The notes beneath the pieces were generated by a model that did not search any database, was not told the origin of the DNA, and saw only the letters and a list, made by a program, of their open reading frames with translations. The position numbers and the translations under genes were made by a program. Below, one piece after another: positions 1 through 11,506 of a stretch of DNA of 64,000 nucleotides. Source of the stretch: Aureimonas sp. OT7 (GTDB taxonomy: Bacteria > Pseudomonadota > Alphaproteobacteria > Rhizobiales > Rhizobiaceae); NCBI RefSeq assembly GCF_014844055.1, contig NZ_CP062167.1, forward strand, positions 1,751,501-1,815,500, given 5' to 3'. Positions within the stretch are counted from its first letter, which is position 1; each line of letters opens with the position of its first letter.

Positions 1-475
1 GCGCGCCGCGTATCCGCACCCCGGGCACCACCAGACGGGCTATGGCGCCGGCGGCCACGCGCGTCGCCGTCTCCCGCGCGGATGAGCGTCCACCGCCGCG
101 GAAGTCGCGGACCCCGTATTTCCGGTCGTAGGCAAAGTCGGCATGGCCGGGGCGATAGCGCTGGGCGATGTCCGAATAATCCTTCGAACGCTGGTCCACG
201 TTGCGGATTTCCATGGCGATGGGCGTGCCGGTGGTGACGAGCGTTCCGTCCGCCTGTTCGATGACGCCGGACAGGATCTCGACCGTGTCCGGCTCCTGGC
301 GCTGGGTGGTGTAGCGCGATTGTCCGGGACGCCGCCTGTCCAATTCGGCCTGGATATCTGCGCGCGTGAAGGTTAGCCCGGGCGGCGTGCCGTCGACGAT
401 GCAGCCGATGGCCACGCCATGGCTTTCACCGAAAGTGGTGACGCGGAAGAGGTGGCCAAAACTGTTATGCGACAT
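1..475 (-). CDS. aroC: Chorismate synthase (N-terminal part, runs off window)
   Basis: The minus-strand frame opens with [20 protein letters not shown] and holds the chorismate synthase signatures GESHG, RPGHADF and GGGRSSARE in the 158 residues present; the C-terminal half lies outside the window. The family uses reduced FMN to convert EPSP to chorismate, the last step of the shikimate pathway, in the cytosol. The start is the only ATG that gives the conserved N-terminus. It is transcribed away from the DUF1344 gene at 639; the 163 bases between them show no other gene. Confidence 0.97.
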   Translation of the reverse strand, partial: MSHNSFGHLFRVTTFGESHGVAIGCIVDGTPPGLTFTRADIQAELDRRRPGQSRYTTQRQEPDTVEILSGVIEQADGTLVTTGTPIAMEIRNVDQRSKDYSDIAQRYRPGHADFAYDRKYGVRDFRGGGRSSARETATRVAAGAIARLVVPGVRIRGA

Positions 476-638
476 AACTCTCCCCGGCATCCGGAATTGC
501 TGCGGAAAGCTCTAGGCCACGCCCGGCAGCAGGGTCAAATTTTAATCTTTGCCGCATTAGGACGGGCGCGAAAAAAACACAAAGGCGGTTGAGTTTTCCT
601 GACGCCGACATTTCGTTCCCAGCGATCGTAGCAAGTTC

Positions 639-857
639 ATGGACCGCAGAGCCATCGCCCTATTCGCCAGCACCGTCCTGGTCATCTCCGCCACGATACC
701 GCCCCGCGCGCGGGAGGCGGAGGGCATCGTCGCCTCCATCGACCGCATGGGCGCGATGCTGACGCTGGACGACGGCACCCGCTACGTCCTGCCGGACACG
801 CACGACTATGCGCCGCTTCAGCCGGGCATGCAGGTGCATCTTCTCTATCTGGCCTGA
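639..857 (+). CDS. DUF1344 family small exported protein
   Basis: This is a 72-residue protein. It has a hydrophobic N-terminal segment (residues 5-20, ALFASTVLVISATIPP), then a compact domain reading EGIVASIDRMGAMLTLDDGTRYVLPD. That pattern (G-V-S-D-TLDDGT-Y-LP) matches DUF1344 proteins of rhizobia. The function of the family is not known; the N-terminus suggests export to the periplasm or membrane attachment. It is convergent with the histidine phosphatase, whose stop lies about 10 bases downstream. Confidence 0.75.
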   Translation: MDRRAIALFASTVLVISATIPPRAREAEGIVASIDRMGAMLTLDDGTRYVLPDTHDYAPLQPGMQVHLLYLA

Positions 858-867
858 GGGCCGGCGG

Positions 868-1467
868 TCATACCCAGTCGATCCGGCCGTTTTCGGCCTT
901 CAGCACCCTGTCCTGCAGGATCAGCGCGTAGGCCGCGTCCTGCGGTGGCACGCCGCCATACATTTCGAGGAAGACGCGCGTGATGCCGCCATGCGCGACG
1001 ACGATGCTGCGTCCGGCCAGGCCCTCGAAGAAGGGCCGAGCCCTTTCGGCCAGCATCTGGTAGGATTCCGCCGTCGGCCCATGCGGCCTGAAGGCCCACT
1101 TGTCGGCATCGCGGCGGGCGATTTCCTGCGGCTCGTCGCGGCCGATCTCCTCCAGCGTCCGGTTTTGCCAGTCGCCGAAATCAAGCTCCAGCAGCCGCTC
1201 GTCCGTCGCGAAATCGTCGGGCTCGAGCCCGCATTCGCGGCGGATGATGCGCATCGTTTCCCGCGTGCGGGAAAGGGGACTGGCCACGAAGTGGAAGTCG
1301 TTCACCGCGCTGCCCAGCGCCAGGCGCAGATACCGCCCGTTGCGCTTGGCCTGCACCCGGCCGAGCGCGTTCAACGGCGTATCGACCTGGCCCTGTATGC
1401 GGCCCTCCGCATTCCAGTCGGTCTGGCCGTGGCGGCATAGATAGATCAGCGGAAGCGCATGCGACAC
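868..1467 (-). CDS. Histidine phosphatase family protein
   Basis: The protein has 199 residues and the phosphoglycerate-mutase-type phosphatase signature RHGQTDWN at residues 12-19, where His13 is the expected phosphohistidine. EGRIQGQ follows, and the second catalytic His sits in VVAHGGITRVFLE near residue 155. The length is typical of cofactor-independent histidine phosphatases acting on small phosphoesters; the substrate cannot be read from sequence. It lies 9 bases downstream of fabI on the same strand, so the two are probably co-transcribed. An identical pairing with fabI is common in related bacteria. Confidence 0.9.
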   Translation of the reverse strand: MSHALPLIYLCRHGQTDWNAEGRIQGQVDTPLNALGRVQAKRNGRYLRLALGSAVNDFHFVASPLSRTRETMRIIRRECGLEPDDFATDERLLELDFGDWQNRTLEEIGRDEPQEIARRDADKWAFRPHGPTAESYQMLAERARPFFEGLAGRSIVVAHGGITRVFLEMYGGVPPQDAAYALILQDRVLKAENGRIDWV

Positions 1468-1476
1468 GGATTTCGC

Positions 1477-2295
1477 TCAGTCCTTGATGACGGAAATGTC
1501 CGGAGCGTCCACAGCCTTCATGCCGACCGTGTGATAGCCCGAATCGACGTGATGCACCTCGCCGGTGACGGCCGTCGACATGTCGGACAGGAGATACAGG
1601 GCGGACTGCCCGACCTCGTCGATGGAAACGGTCCGCTTCAAGGGCGAGTTGTACTCGTTCCACTTCAGGATGTAGCGGAAGTCGCCGATGCCGGACGCCG
1701 CCAGGGTCTTGATGGGACCGGCCGAAATGGCGTTGACACGGATGGCCTTGCTGCCGAGGTCAACGGCAAGGTAACGCACAGACGCCTCGAGGGCGGCCTT
1801 GGCGACACCCATGACGTTGTAATGCGGCATCACCTTTTCCGCGCCGTAATAGGTAAGCGTCAGGATCGAGCCGCCATCGCTCATCAGGGCCTCGGCACGC
1901 TTGGCGACGGCCGTGAGCGAATAAACCGAGATGAGCATGGTCTTGGTGAAGTTGCCTTCGCTCGTGTCGACATAGCGGCCCGTGAGCTCGTCCTTGTCCG
2001 AGAAGCCGATGGCATGCACCACGAAGTCGAGCTTGCCCCATTTGTCGGCCAGCGCTTCGAAGACGGCGTCGATGGTGGCGGCGTCGCCGACGTCGCAATG
2101 GCCGGCCAGGAATGCACCCAGCTCCGCGGCCAGCGGCTCGACGCGCTTCTTGAGCGCGTCGCCCTGCCAGGTCAGCGCGATCTCGGCACCCTGATCGGCC
2201 AGCGCCTTCGCGATGCCCCAGGCGATGGATCGGTTGTTGGCCACGCCCATGATAAGCCCGCGCTTGCCTGCCATCAGGCCGCCTTTTTCCGCCAT
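1477..2295 (-). CDS. fabI: Enoyl-[acyl-carrier-protein] reductase (NADH)
   Basis: FabI reduces trans-2-enoyl-ACP in the last step of each fatty-acid elongation cycle, in the cytosol, and is the triclosan target. The 272-residue protein has the FabI-type nucleotide motif GVANNRSIAWGIAKAL at its N-terminus and the catalytic Tyr-x6-Lys in YNVMGVAKAALEA. It ends with the usual GYHTVGM segment. The ATG at 2295 is preceded by a GGAG ribosome-binding site; an in-frame upstream extension to 2352 exists but lacks a comparable site. The DnaJ-like gene lies upstream on the same strand. Confidence 0.97.
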   Translation of the reverse strand: MAEKGGLMAGKRGLIMGVANNRSIAWGIAKALADQGAEIALTWQGDALKKRVEPLAAELGAFLAGHCDVGDAATIDAVFEALADKWGKLDFVVHAIGFSDKDELTGRYVDTSEGNFTKTMLISVYSLTAVAKRAEALMSDGGSILTLTYYGAEKVMPHYNVMGVAKAALEASVRYLAVDLGSKAIRVNAISAGPIKTLAASGIGDFRYILKWNEYNSPLKRTVSIDEVGQSALYLLSDMSTAVTGEVHHVDSGYHTVGMKAVDAPDISVIKD

Positions 2296-2421
2296 GGACG
2301 CGCTCCTTGACCTCTTAGGTCGAATTGTTTCCGGTGCGCGGCGGTATGGCACAGGCTTTCCCGCACGACAAGTTCACGCTTGAACGCGTCGTGACATGCT
2401 TCGCGAGCGGGACGGTCGGTC

Positions 2422-3363
2422 CTATTCGGCGGCTTTCGCCTTCTGGCGTTCCCGCAGGAAGGCGGCCAGCTCCTCGTCCGGGGTTTCCGGCAGGGCCACC
2501 TGCAGCGTCACCAGGAGGTCTCCGCGTCCGCCGCCCTTCTGGGTCAGGCCCTTGCCGCGCAGCCTGATGGTGCGGCCGGAATTGGTCCACGGCGCGATCT
2601 TGGCCGCGACGCGCCCATCCAGTGTATCGACGGTCAGCCGTCCGCCCAGGATGGCCGTTTCCAGGGGAAGATCCTCGCGCAGTTGCAGATCGCGTCCGCG
2701 CACCGTGAAGCGCGGGTGCTCTGCGAAGGCGATGGTTATCAGCGCGTCGCCATCCTTGCCGCCCGGCGTGGGCGACGGCTGCCCCTGGCCGCGCAGGCGA
2801 ATCGTCTGTCCGTCCTCGACACCGTCCGGCAACTTGATCGCCAGGCGTTTGCCGGTGGGGAAGATCGCCTCGACCTTGTCGCCGGAAACGACATCTTCCA
2901 AATGCACCCTCAGCGTGGCAAGCATATCCTCGCCCTTCAGGGGCGCCTGCGGACGGCGCGCACCGCCGAAGCCGCGTGCGCCACCGGCGGCGCGCCCACC
3001 GAAAGCCTGCTCGAAGAAGTCTGCGAACCCCCCGGCGTCGCCACTGCGGAACTCGAAATTCCCGCCGCCCCCGAAAGGATCGCCGCCATGGCCCTGGCCA
3101 CCCCCGAACGGGTTGCCGCCGCCGAAGCCCTGGAACTTCTGCTTGCCCTCGGCATCGATCTCGCCCCGGTCGTACTGGCTTCTCTTGTCCTTGTCGCCCA
3201 GGATCTCATAGGCCTGGTTGACCTCGTTGAAGAGGCCGCTGGCCTTCGGATCGTCCTGGTTGGCATCGGGGTGGTATTTCTTGGCAAGCTTGCGGAAGGC
3301 GGATTTGATCTCGCTTTCGCTCGCCGATTTGCCGACGCCGAGAACGGCGTATGGATCCCGCAT
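2422..3363 (-). CDS. DnaJ/CbpA-like co-chaperone (type II, no zinc finger)
   Basis: Residues 1-66 form a J domain with the essential HPD at residues 31-33 (KKYHPDANQ), which stimulates DnaK ATPase activity. A Gly/Phe-rich linker of about 70 residues follows (repeats of GGGNPFGGG type), then a DnaJ C-terminal substrate-binding region. No CxxCxGxG zinc repeats are present, so this is a CbpA-like protein rather than DnaJ itself. It has 313 residues, typical for the class. The gene is upstream of fabI on the same strand with a gap of about 125 bases that includes the fabI start region. Confidence 0.92.
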   Translation of the reverse strand: MRDPYAVLGVGKSASESEIKSAFRKLAKKYHPDANQDDPKASGLFNEVNQAYEILGDKDKRSQYDRGEIDAEGKQKFQGFGGGNPFGGGQGHGGDPFGGGGNFEFRSGDAGGFADFFEQAFGGRAAGGARGFGGARRPQAPLKGEDMLATLRVHLEDVVSGDKVEAIFPTGKRLAIKLPDGVEDGQTIRLRGQGQPSPTPGGKDGDALITIAFAEHPRFTVRGRDLQLREDLPLETAILGGRLTVDTLDGRVAAKIAPWTNSGRTIRLRGKGLTQKGGGRGDLLVTLQVALPETPDEELAAFLRERQKAKAAE

Positions 3364-3481
3364 GTGTCCTCAAGTTCCTTTTTGTCGCAGGGCGCGTTGG
3401 ATGAATGGCGTATCCTATATGGCAATGCCGTGGCACGGCATAAAGACCCCTCCGCGACGATGGAACCGAATTATCGGGCGT

Positions 3482-3955
3482 TCAACCCGCTTCGCCGAAG
3501 CGGGTCAGCACCCATTCGCCCGATCCTGCGCTGCACGCCTCGCCATCGTAGAGCGCGATCCCGTCGAAGCGCTGGCGCGACGTCGTGAAGCGGCGGCAGA
3601 TGGCCGAGCCCTCGCGCATCTCCTCGATGGCCGTGATCGTGCCCGATGCACCCGTTTCGGCGTTGGCCCATGCGACGGTAAGGGGGCCTTGCGATAGTTT
3701 GGCCGCCGATACGGCGTTGCGCACCGTGCGCCCATCGGACAATCGATCGGTATCGACGGACGGCGCGGTCCCAGCCGTGCCGGGCGCGATCGACCCGGTG
3801 GTGATCGACCTGTCGACCATGTCTTCCAGGCCGCCGCCCGACAGGGTGCACCCGCCGAGAAGAAGCGCCGCCAGAAGGCCCGCAGCGGACGTGCGGCTGC
3901 ACCGTCGCCGCAGAAGGGCCTGGCCGAAGTCTTTGCCTGGATCGAAGAACCCCAT
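3482..3955 (-). CDS. RT0821/Lpp0805-family surface lipoprotein
   Basis: A 157-residue protein with a cationic N-terminus, a hydrophobic stretch and a lipobox LLGGC at residues 32-36. That predicts cleavage before Cys36 and a lipid anchor. The C-terminal half carries the pattern CRRFTTS...ALYDGEAC...GEWVLTRF, which resembles the C-R-F / G-A-C / G-W core of RT0821/Lpp0805 surface proteins. The start at 3955 gives a proper signal peptide; an upstream extension overlapping the pdxH promoter is rejected. It is divergent from pdxH with 40 bases between them. Function unknown. Confidence 0.7.
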   Translation of the reverse strand: MGFFDPGKDFGQALLRRRCSRTSAAGLLAALLLGGCTLSGGGLEDMVDRSITTGSIAPGTAGTAPSVDTDRLSDGRTVRNAVSAAKLSQGPLTVAWANAETGASGTITAIEEMREGSAICRRFTTSRQRFDGIALYDGEACSAGSGEWVLTRFGEAG

Positions 3956-3995
3956 TAGGTAGACCCGGATTGGAAACTGGAGACTGGCGAAGACA

Positions 3996-4616
3996 ATGAG
4001 TCGTCCGACATTAACATTGGATGAAGTGGGCACGGACCCGTTCGCCGCCTTCTCGACATGGTTAAAGGCCGCGGCGGAAACGGAGCCGAACGACCCCAAC
4101 GCGATGGCGCTGGCAACCGTGGACGGCGCCGGCATGCCCGATGTGCGCATGGTGCTGCTGAAGGGGCTGGATGCAGCCGGGTTCGTCTTCTACACCAATT
4201 TCGAAAGCACCAAGGGGCAGGAGCTCCTGGGCCAGCCGCGCGCCGGCCTCTGCTTCCACTGGAAGTCGCAGCGACGGCAGGTGCGCGTGCGCGGACCGGT
4301 GGAGATCGTTTCGCAGGCCGAGGCGGATGCCTATTACGCCAGCCGACCGCGCGGCAGCCGCATCGGAGCATGGGCGTCGGATCAGTCGCGCCCGCTGAAG
4401 GACCGGTCCGTGCTCGAGGCGCGCATCGCCGAAATGGAGGACCGTTTCGGGCCGGATGGCGATATAGCCCGTCCGGAGCGCTGGTCCGGCTTCCGGGTGC
4501 GCCCGCTGGAGATCGAGTTCTGGCAGGACGGCGCCTACCGCCTGCACGATCGCTTCCGCTTTACGCGGGGGAACATCGACGCGGCCGCATGGGAGATCGC
4601 GCGCCTCTACCCGTGA
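3996..4616 (+). CDS. pdxH: Pyridoxamine 5'-phosphate oxidase
   Basis: PdxH oxidises pyridoxine or pyridoxamine 5'-phosphate to PLP using FMN. The 206-residue sequence has the family blocks [21 protein letters not shown] (FMN and substrate site), [41 protein letters not shown], and the C-terminal signature ending [21 protein letters not shown]. Length and order are standard. It is convergent with tldD, whose stop lies 6 bases away, so there is essentially no intergenic spacer. Confidence 0.96.
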   Translation: MSRPTLTLDEVGTDPFAAFSTWLKAAAETEPNDPNAMALATVDGAGMPDVRMVLLKGLDAAGFVFYTNFESTKGQELLGQPRAGLCFHWKSQRRQVRVRGPVEIVSQAEADAYYASRPRGSRIGAWASDQSRPLKDRSVLEARIAEMEDRFGPDGDIARPERWSGFRVRPLEIEFWQDGAYRLHDRFRFTRGNIDAAAWEIARLYP

Positions 4617-4621
4617 TGCCG

Positions 4622-6040
4622 TCAGGCGGATTCGGTTCCCCCGACCGTCATCCTGTCCATGCGCAGGTGCGGCTGGCCGACGCCCACGGGTACGCCCTGG
4701 CCGGCCTTGCCGCACATGCCGATGCCGGTATCGAGCGCCAGATCGTTGCCGACCATCGACACCCGGTGCATGGCGTCCGGGCCGTTGCCGATCAGCATCG
4801 CGCCCTTGATGGGCTCGGCCACCTTGCCGCCCCGGATGCGATAAGCTTCCGTACAGGCGAAAACGAACTTGCCGGAGGTGATGTCCACCTGCCCGCCGCC
4901 GAACGACACCGCGTAGATTCCGTCCTTCACGGATTCGATGATCTCCGCCGGCTCATGCGGGCCGGCCAGCATCATCGTATTCGTCATGCGGGGCATCGGC
5001 GCATAGGCATAGGATTGGCGGCGTCCGTTGCCGGTGGCCTGCATGCCCATCAGGCGGGCATTCTGCCTGTCCTGCATGTAGCCGACCAGCCTTCCGTCCT
5101 CGATCAGGACGTTGCGGGCACTCGGGGTGCCCTCGTCGTCGATCGTCAGTGAACCGCGCTTGTCGGCGATCGTGCCGTCATCGACGACGGTCACGCCGCG
5201 CGCCGCCACCTGCTGCCCCATCAGGCCGGAAAAGGCGGATGTCTTCTTGCGGTTGAAGTCGCCCTCCAGGCCGTGGCCGACGGCCTCGTGCAGCATGACG
5301 CCGGGCCAGCCGGCCGCCAGCACGATGTCGAATGTGCCGGCGGGCGCCGGGGCCGCCTCCAGGTTCACCAGCGCCTGTGCCAGCGCCTTGTCGGCGACAT
5401 CGCGCCAGTTGTCGGGCGCCACCACCCCGTCCAGCCCGACGCGGCCGCCGCCGCCGAAGGTGCCGCTTTCCTGCCGGCCTTCGCGCTCTGCCACGACGCT
5501 GACATTGAGGCGGACCAGCGGGCGAATGTCCCGCACCAGCGAACCGTCGGTCCGGAGAATCTCCACATGCTGCCACTGCGCGCCAAGCGTCACCGACACC
5601 TGGCGCACCGTCGGGTCCTTGCTGCGCAGATAGGCGTCGATCTCCCCCAGGAGCCGCACTTTCTCCTCGAAGCTCGGCGCGGGGATCGGGTTTTGGTCGC
5701 CGTAGAGGCGCCGGTTGGTGCCGGCAGGCGCTTCGGCCATCTGCCCGGCATGCCCGTCCCTGGCGGCGGACACGGCCTCGGCGGCACGCCTGAGGGCGCC
5801 CCCGGTGAATTCGCCCGAATGGGCGAACCCGACGACCTCGCCCGACACGGCGCGCATGCCGAAGCCCTGATCGGTCGAGAAATTGCCCGCCTTCAGCCGG
5901 CCATTGTCGAACACGAGCGATTCCTGCTCGCGATACTCCAGGTACAGCTCGCCGTCGTCGGCACCGCGCAGCGCATCGCCGAGAAGAGTTTCGACCCGCT
6001 CGCGCGACATGTCGAAGCGGTCGATCAGGGATGTGGACAT
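4622..6040 (-). CDS. tldD: Metalloprotease TldD
   Basis: TldD pairs with TldE (PmbA) in a zinc-dependent protease complex that degrades modified peptides and CcdA-type antitoxins in other bacteria. The protein has 472 residues with the zinc motif HEAVGHGLEGD (HExxxH), a GGGGRVG loop before it, and the conserved C-terminal GMCGKAGQGVPVGVGQP segment. The start was set at MSTSLIDRF (6040); an in-frame ATG at 6064 adds eight residues. No tldE is in the window. It follows ialB on the same strand with about 78 bases between the genes. Confidence 0.95.
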   Translation of the reverse strand: MSTSLIDRFDMSRERVETLLGDALRGADDGELYLEYREQESLVFDNGRLKAGNFSTDQGFGMRAVSGEVVGFAHSGEFTGGALRRAAEAVSAARDGHAGQMAEAPAGTNRRLYGDQNPIPAPSFEEKVRLLGEIDAYLRSKDPTVRQVSVTLGAQWQHVEILRTDGSLVRDIRPLVRLNVSVVAEREGRQESGTFGGGGRVGLDGVVAPDNWRDVADKALAQALVNLEAAPAPAGTFDIVLAAGWPGVMLHEAVGHGLEGDFNRKKTSAFSGLMGQQVAARGVTVVDDGTIADKRGSLTIDDEGTPSARNVLIEDGRLVGYMQDRQNARLMGMQATGNGRRQSYAYAPMPRMTNTMMLAGPHEPAEIIESVKDGIYAVSFGGGQVDITSGKFVFACTEAYRIRGGKVAEPIKGAMLIGNGPDAMHRVSMVGNDLALDTGIGMCGKAGQGVPVGVGQPHLRMDRMTVGGTESA

Positions 6041-6118
6041 GGCCGGTTCCGGGCTTCTCATCAAAGGTCAGATAGGACGCGAAAACGATTCTGGAATCGG
6101 TCCACCATGAATCTCGGG

Positions 6119-6709
6119 TCAGGGGAGGGCGTCGAATCCTTCGCCGAAGCCCTCCAGCTCGACCGGAATGCCGATCCCCTGCTCGGGCGTCTGGAACACG
6201 ATGAAAGTTGCCGACGTGCCCTCGGACAACGTCTTGCGCAGGTTCGGGTCCAGGATCACCTCGGCGTAGCAGCCATCCTCGAAACAGCGCATGAACTGTG
6301 CCTTGCCGATATCCTGGCCGTCGACATACAGGCCGAGCCCATTCGGCAAAAGCACGCCCAGGGGCGCCAGAACACGCAGGATCTCGGTATTTCCATCGGC
6401 GGTTTTCAACGCGATGACCGTCAGGCCGACCTCGGGCCTGTCGTCGGCAACGACGTTCTGCAGCAGGGCACATTGTTCGCTGGGGGCGCCGGGAGCGCTC
6501 TCGCATACGATCGACCACGAACCATGGGTAGAGCGGACCGTGCCGCTGGCCGCCGACTGGCCGCCGACGGCGGGCGCCGCAGGTTCTGCCGGCGCGGCGG
6601 CGGGTGCGCTCTCCTCCGGCGCCGCGGCCGGCGCTTCCTGTGCCGAAGCCATGCCGGACAGCGCGGCCGAGACGAGGAGGGCGGTGAAGGAGCGGCGGAG
6701 AAAAGTCAT
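6119..6709 (-). CDS. Invasion associated locus B (IalB) family protein
   Basis: A 196-residue exported protein. Residues 1-23 form a Sec signal peptide (SALLVSAALSGMASAQ-like), followed by an Ala/Pro-rich linker to about residue 55 and an IalB domain. The domain has the pattern GSWSIVCES...QCALLQ and paired cysteines in MRCFEDGCYAEV. IalB was named in Bartonella for a role in erythrocyte invasion, but homologues are widespread in free-living Rhizobiales, so no virulence role is implied. The region before its start holds a cluster of GANTC sites. Confidence 0.85.
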   Translation of the reverse strand: MTFLRRSFTALLVSAALSGMASAQEAPAAAPEESAPAAAPAEPAAPAVGGQSAASGTVRSTHGSWSIVCESAPGAPSEQCALLQNVVADDRPEVGLTVIALKTADGNTEILRVLAPLGVLLPNGLGLYVDGQDIGKAQFMRCFEDGCYAEVILDPNLRKTLSEGTSATFIVFQTPEQGIGIPVELEGFGEGFDALP

Positions 6710-7029
6710 CTATCTCTTTCCGAATCAATCGAATCTGAACTGTCGGACGTCACGTCATTATCCGATTGCGAAGCGCCGCTGCAAACGGTGCGTCGAATCG
6801 AATCACTCGCCCTTGCCGCACCGCGCGTCTAGAATGACTCCGACAAAAAGCCGATACTGGCGGATGGCGGCGGCCTTGCGCCGGATCATGTTGCGAAGTG
6901 GGCGGTTTCGTGGTTTTAAGCGGGCCGGCCAATTGCACATTGGCGGCATTCGAAATTTGCGATCCGGTCACGGGTCCGCAAAGCCGTAGGGCGGGGCCAT
7001 TGGGTAAGATCCTCGCGGGGAGAGCATTC
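6710..7029. promoter_or_regulatory. Divergent control region ialB/coxB with five GANTC sites and two hairpins
   Basis: This 320-base gap holds no gene. GANTC, the CcrM methylation site, occurs at 6722, 6731, 6795, 6800 and 6836, i.e. five times in 119 bases. Nearer coxB there are two inverted repeats: GCCAAT-TGCAC-ATTGGC (6928-6944), and a longer hairpin TTTGCG ATCCG gtca CGGGT c CGCAAA (6956-6982). Either could be an operator or a 5' UTR structure for the oxidase operon. I see no convincing -35/-10 pair. Confidence 0.55.
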
Positions 7030-9605
<2,576 letters not shown>

Positions 9606-9621
9606 GGCGGGCGCCGGCCAG

Positions 9622-9680
9622 GGCGGGATACCCCGCCATCTTCGACAAACCATGGCCCGCCCATTCGTGAGCGGGCCATG
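9622..9680. other. Two hairpins between coxA and ctaB
   Basis: After coxA the sequence holds GGCGGG-atac-CCCGCC (9622-9637). A perfect 10-bp inverted repeat CATGGCCCGC/GCGGGCCATG with a 10-base loop follows (9651-9680). No T tract follows either, so they are not classical terminators. They may stabilise the coxBA part of the message or set the level of ctaB expression. Confidence 0.5.
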
Positions 9681-9702
9681 ACGACAGAACAAGGGTGATC
9701 AC

Positions 9703-10650
9703 TTGAGCGCAACCGAACTCAGCCCGGATATGGCGGCACGGCCCGGAATAAGCCTTGCCGAGCCCGGCGATTTCGTCAGCCTTCTGAAGCCGCGGGTGAT
9801 GTCGCTCGTCATGTTGACGGCCGTCACCGGCTTCGTGCTCGCCCCCGGCTCGATCCACCCTTTTCTCGGCCTGGTTTCCATTCTTGCGATCGCCGTGGGA
9901 GCGGGCGCGTCCGGCGCCCTCAACATGTGGTACGACGCCGATATCGACCGGCTGATGGCGCGCACCGCCAAGCGGCCGGTGCCGCGCGGCCGTATCCAGC
10001 CGGAAGGAGCGCTGGCCTTCGGCCTGTCTTTGTCCGTTCTGTCCGTGCTGACGCTCGGCCTCGTCGCCAACTGGTTCGCTGCGGCCTTCCTGGCTTTCAC
10101 CATCTTCTTCTATGCCGTCGTCTATACGATGTGGCTGAAACGCCGGACGGCGCAGAACATCGTCATCGGCGGCGCTGCCGGCGCATTCCCGCCGATGGTG
10201 GGCTGGGCGGTCGTGACGGGGGGCGTTTCGGTGGAGAGCTTCGTGCTCTTCCTCATCATCTTCCTCTGGACGCCTCCGCATTTCTGGGCGCTGGCGCTGT
10301 TCAAGGTCAAGGAATACGGCGCCGCCGGCATTCCGATGCTGCCCAATGTGGCGGGACGCGCGTCCACGCGCCGGCAGATATTCCTGTATAGTCTCGTGCT
10401 CGTGCCCTGCGGCGTCGCTCCGTGGCTTCTCGGGTTCTCCGGGCCCGTCTACGGGGTCGTATCCGTGCTTCTGGGCGCCAACTTCCTTCGGCATGCTTAT
10501 GCGGTTCTGCGCATGAGCGACGACGATACCGCGATGCTGCCCGCAAAGAAGCTGTTCCGCTTCTCGATCGTGTATCTCTTCGCTTTGTTCGCCCTGCTGC
10601 TGGCCGAGGGCGTCTACCAGTCGTTCCTGCCGGGCTCGGGGGGGCTTTGA
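9703..10650 (+). CDS. ctaB: Protoheme IX farnesyltransferase (heme O synthase)
   Basis: CtaB attaches farnesyl to heme b to make heme O, the precursor of the heme a used by CoxA. It is a 315-residue polytopic protein with the UbiA-family Asp-rich motif [21 protein letters not shown] and a second Asp-region [18 protein letters not shown] at 9703 follows AAGGGTGATCAC and gives the full N-terminus; an in-frame ATG at 9730 is the alternative. It is followed after 2 bases by the small coxF-like gene. Confidence 0.95.
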   Translation: MSATELSPDMAARPGISLAEPGDFVSLLKPRVMSLVMLTAVTGFVLAPGSIHPFLGLVSILAIAVGAGASGALNMWYDADIDRLMARTAKRPVPRGRIQPEGALAFGLSLSVLSVLTLGLVANWFAAAFLAFTIFFYAVVYTMWLKRRTAQNIVIGGAAGAFPPMVGWAVVTGGVSVESFVLFLIIFLWTPPHFWALALFKVKEYGAAGIPMLPNVAGRASTRRQIFLYSLVLVPCGVAPWLLGFSGPVYGVVSVLLGANFLRHAYAVLRMSDDDTAMLPAKKLFRFSIVYLFALFALLLAEGVYQSFLPGSGGL

Positions 10651-10652
10651 GC

Positions 10653-10793
10653 ATGGCGGACGAGCATATCAAGCTGACGGACCAGGAGCGCCGGGCCCAG
10701 CGCCGGCGGTCCATCGCCATCGGCGTGTTTCTGGCCGTTCTGGTGGTCATCTTCTACGTTGTGGCCCTCATCAAGATGGGGAGCCAGCTATGA
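10653..10793 (+). CDS. Small single-span CoxF-like protein
   Basis: This 46-residue frame begins MADEHIKLTDQERRAQRRRS and has one hydrophobic helix (IGVFLAVLVVIFYVVALI), so it is a bitopic membrane protein with a basic cytoplasmic N-terminus. Its stop overlaps the ctaG start (ATGA). Rhizobial cox operons carry a similar short frame, often called coxF, between ctaB and ctaG. Its exact role in oxidase assembly is not established. Identification rests on position, size and topology. Confidence 0.8.
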   Translation: MADEHIKLTDQERRAQRRRSIAIGVFLAVLVVIFYVVALIKMGSQL

Positions 10794-11398
10794 GCGATCC
10801 GAAGGCAGACCGGCTGGCGTTGGCGCGGCGGCGCGGCAAGCGCATCGCGATCGGATGTTTTGCCTTCTCGATGGGGATGCTTGGTGCGGCCTATGCATCG
10901 GTGCCGCTGTACGAGCTGTTCTGCCAGGTCACGGGCTATGGCGGTACGACGCAACGCGCCGAGGCCGGCCCCGCGGCCGTCTCCGACCGCTCCATCAACG
11001 TACGCTTCGACTCCAATGCATCACCTGGCGTGCCGTGGCGGTTCCAGCCGAACGAACGCCAGGTGACCGTCAAGCTGGGCGAGGTCCGGCAGACGTCGTA
11101 TCACGTGCGGAACGAGGCGGATTATCCGGTGACGGCGGTCGCGACGTTCAACGTGACGCCACTGTCGGCGGGCGTCTATTTCAACAAGCTCTACTGCTTC
11201 TGCTTCAACGAGCAGACGCTGCAGCCCGGAGAAGCCGTCGACATGCCCGTCGTCTTCTTCGTCGATCCGGCGATGCTGGAGAAGGAAGAGTTGAAGGACG
11301 CTCCGACCATCACGCTGTCCTATACGTTCTTCCCCGTCTCGAAAGGGGAGGCTCCGGTTGCCGCAGCGCGGCAGGGCGGGGCGGAGGACCAGTTGTAA
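10790..11398 (+). CDS. ctaG: Cytochrome c oxidase assembly protein CtaG/Cox11
   Basis: Cox11 delivers copper to the CuB site of subunit I. The 202-residue protein has a short cytoplasmic N-terminus, one membrane anchor (about residues 20-40), and a periplasmic immunoglobulin-like domain. The copper-binding CFCF motif sits in YCFCFNEQTLQPGE, and the family block SVPLYELFCQVTGYGG comes right after the helix. It is translationally coupled to the coxF-like frame. Confidence 0.95.
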   Translation: MSDPKADRLALARRRGKRIAIGCFAFSMGMLGAAYASVPLYELFCQVTGYGGTTQRAEAGPAAVSDRSINVRFDSNASPGVPWRFQPNERQVTVKLGEVRQTSYHVRNEADYPVTAVATFNVTPLSAGVYFNKLYCFCFNEQTLQPGEAVDMPVVFFVDPAMLEKEELKDAPTITLSYTFFPVSKGEAPVAAARQGGAEDQL

Positions 11399-11506
11399 TT
11401 TCGTCCGCGCCGGCCCTGTCGGCGTGGCGCAATGATATGTAGTTTGGGGGGCCGATTCCGTGTGGGGGGCGGCGCCTACGGCAATACCGGGAAAGCGGGA
11501 CGCGAA

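Noticed and set aside
1459..2310. Plus-strand frame opposite fabI
   Set aside because: It mirrors the fabI codons; fabI has its active-site Tyr/Lys and the only credible start.
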